From positions 1 through 5,706 of the forward strand of contig CAMWTX010000106.1 of assembly GCA_947177315.1 (NCBI GenBank): a stretch of DNA of 5,706 nucleotides, given 5' to 3'. Each line of letters opens with the position of its first letter. The stretch's first letter is position 1. The stretch comes from an uncultured Bacteroidales bacterium (GTDB lineage Bacteria > Bacteroidota > Bacteroidia > Bacteroidales > P3). A program made the position numbers and the translations under genes. Under the pieces are notes generated by a model, which was not told the origin of the DNA, did no database searches, and saw only the letters and a program-made list of their open reading frames with translations. Below, in pieces: positions 4,813 to 5,706 of the stretch.

Positions 4813-5706
4813 ATGGATTTGAAAAAAGAAGGCAACTTCGTTACCGTGGAAGAAGCGGTAAAAGCGATCAAAGACAACGACAACGTTGTTTTCGGACATG
4901 CTGCCGGCGTTCCCGGTCTGGTGCCGCAGGAAATGCTGCGCCAGATGGACAGGCTTCACAATGTGAAGATCTACCACATGTTCACGATTAACAAAGGGGA
5001 ATACCTCGTGCCCGAAACCGAAGGTCATTTCCGCCATGTAACCAATTTCGTGGGCGGTAATTCCCGTGCGGCCGTAGCCGAAGACCGGGGCGATTTCATT
5101 CCCGTTCATTTTTCGGAAGTTCCTTCTTTCTTCGACGAATATTTTCCGGTGGATGTAGCCGTGGTGCAGGTTTCCCTGCCCGATGAAAAAGGCAACTGCA
5201 GTTTCGGTATCTCCTGCGACTACTCGTTGCCCGCCGCCCGCAAGGCCAAGATCATCATCGCCGAGATGAACGAAAACATGCCTTACATTGCCGGCGACAA
5301 CTTCATGCACATCTCCAAGTTCCACTATATCGTTGAAAACCATACGCCGCTTGCCGAACTGCCGGCGGCCAAGATTACCGATATCGAGCTTGCCATCGGC
5401 AAGAACTGCTCCACGCTGGTTAAAGACGGCGACACGCTCCAACTCGGTATCGGCGGTATTCCCGACGCGGTGCTCATGGCGCTCGGCGACAAAAAAGACC
5501 TGGGTATCCACACCGAAATGTTCTCGAGCGGCGTGGTGAACCTTGTAAAGAAAGGGGTTATCAACGGTTCCAAAAAGACCTTGCTTCCCGGCAAGATGGT
5601 GGCCACCTTCCTGATGGGAACCAAAGAACTCTATGATTTCGCCAACCACAACGACAGCGTGGAAATGCGCCCGGTAGATTGGGTGAACGACCCGCGCGTG
5701 ATCGCC
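4813..5706 (+). CDS. abfT: 4-hydroxybutyrate CoA-transferase, acetyl-CoA hydrolase/transferase family (3' end outside window)
   Basis: The first 298 residues of a protein expected to be about 430 long; the frame is open to the right edge. It belongs to the class I CoA-transferases of the acetyl-CoA hydrolase/transferase type, which move CoA from acetyl-CoA (or butyryl-CoA) to 4-hydroxybutyrate through a glutamyl-CoA thioester. Visible marks are the N-terminal NVVFGHAAGVPGLVPQEML (24-42), the strand VDVAVVQVSLPDEKGNCSFG (113-132), the glycine-rich LGIGGIPDAVL (211-221), and IHTEMFSSG (232-240) with the likely catalytic Glu235 at bases 5515-5517. The start is ATG at 4813, 46 bases after the NifU-like gene, with an A-rich upstream sequence. 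Its product is the substrate of AbfD, so the two catalyse consecutive steps. Without the C-terminus, a butyryl-CoA:acetate or acetate:succinate CoA-transferase of the same family cannot be wholly excluded, but the operon favours 4-hydroxybutyrate. Confidence 0.9.
   Translation, partial: MDLKKEGNFVTVEEAVKAIKDNDNVVFGHAAGVPGLVPQEMLRQMDRLHNVKIYHMFTINKGEYLVPETEGHFRHVTNFVGGNSRAAVAEDRGDFIPVHFSEVPSFFDEYFPVDVAVVQVSLPDEKGNCSFGISCDYSLPAARKAKIIIAEMNENMPYIAGDNFMHISKFHYIVENHTPLAELPAAKITDIELAIGKNCSTLVKDGDTLQLGIGGIPDAVLMALGDKKDLGIHTEMFSSGVVNLVKKGVINGSKKTLLPGKMVATFLMGTKELYDFANHNDSVEMRPVDWVNDPRVIA

Noticed and set aside
4702..5649. Long antisense ORF of 315 codons opposite the CoA-transferase and NifU-like genes
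   Set aside because: Same reasoning: it mirrors the codon bias of real genes on the plus strand and resembles no known family.

Overview
The window looks like chromosomal DNA of an anaerobic Bacteroidota, most likely a butyrate-forming member of the Bacteroidales. Three things point there. Two putative promoters carry the Bacteroidota -7 box TAnnTTTG. The main gene start is A-rich with no clear Shine-Dalgarno sequence. The right half carries the succinate/4-hydroxybutyrate route to butyrate, as in Porphyromonas and some gut Bacteroidales. I cannot name the genus from this sequence.

Left part (1-1805): the C-terminal part of an AAA ATPase of the DUF4143 class runs in from the left edge. An AT-rich stretch of about 400 bases follows, holding only one weak small ORF that may be a gene remnant. 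Next is a compact toxin-antitoxin pair of the HigB/HigA type, toxin gene first, with the two genes overlapping by 23 bases. A perfect 20-bp palindrome lies over its predicted promoter, and the predicted transcription start falls almost on the toxin start codon.

Middle (1806-2988): a two-gene operon on the minus strand encodes a small multidrug resistance (SMR) transporter and, after a single spacer base, a NimA-like flavin-binding protein of the pyridoxamine-phosphate-oxidase fold. It converges on the toxin-antitoxin pair and diverges from the butyrate genes. The 375-base divergent intergenic region holds an interrupted palindrome near the SMR start, a Bacteroidota-type promoter facing right, and a leader of about 250 nt with no recognisable riboswitch.

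Right part (2989-5706): three genes on the plus strand form a probable operon. They are 4-hydroxybutyryl-CoA dehydratase (abfD, all four iron-sulfur ligands and flavoenzyme fold retained), a NifU C-terminal-domain iron-sulfur scaffold or carrier, and a 4-hydroxybutyrate CoA-transferase that runs off the right edge. The transferase would activate 4-hydroxybutyrate to its CoA ester and the dehydratase would convert that to crotonyl-CoA. The NifU-like protein may supply or repair the oxygen-sensitive [4Fe-4S] cluster of the dehydratase.

I see no CRISPR array, insertion sequence, tRNA, rRNA or clearly new system. The points most worth a second look are the operator and near-leaderless start of the toxin-antitoxin operon, the iron-sulfur carrier inside the butyrate operon, the efflux/flavoprotein pairing, and the unexplained long leader.
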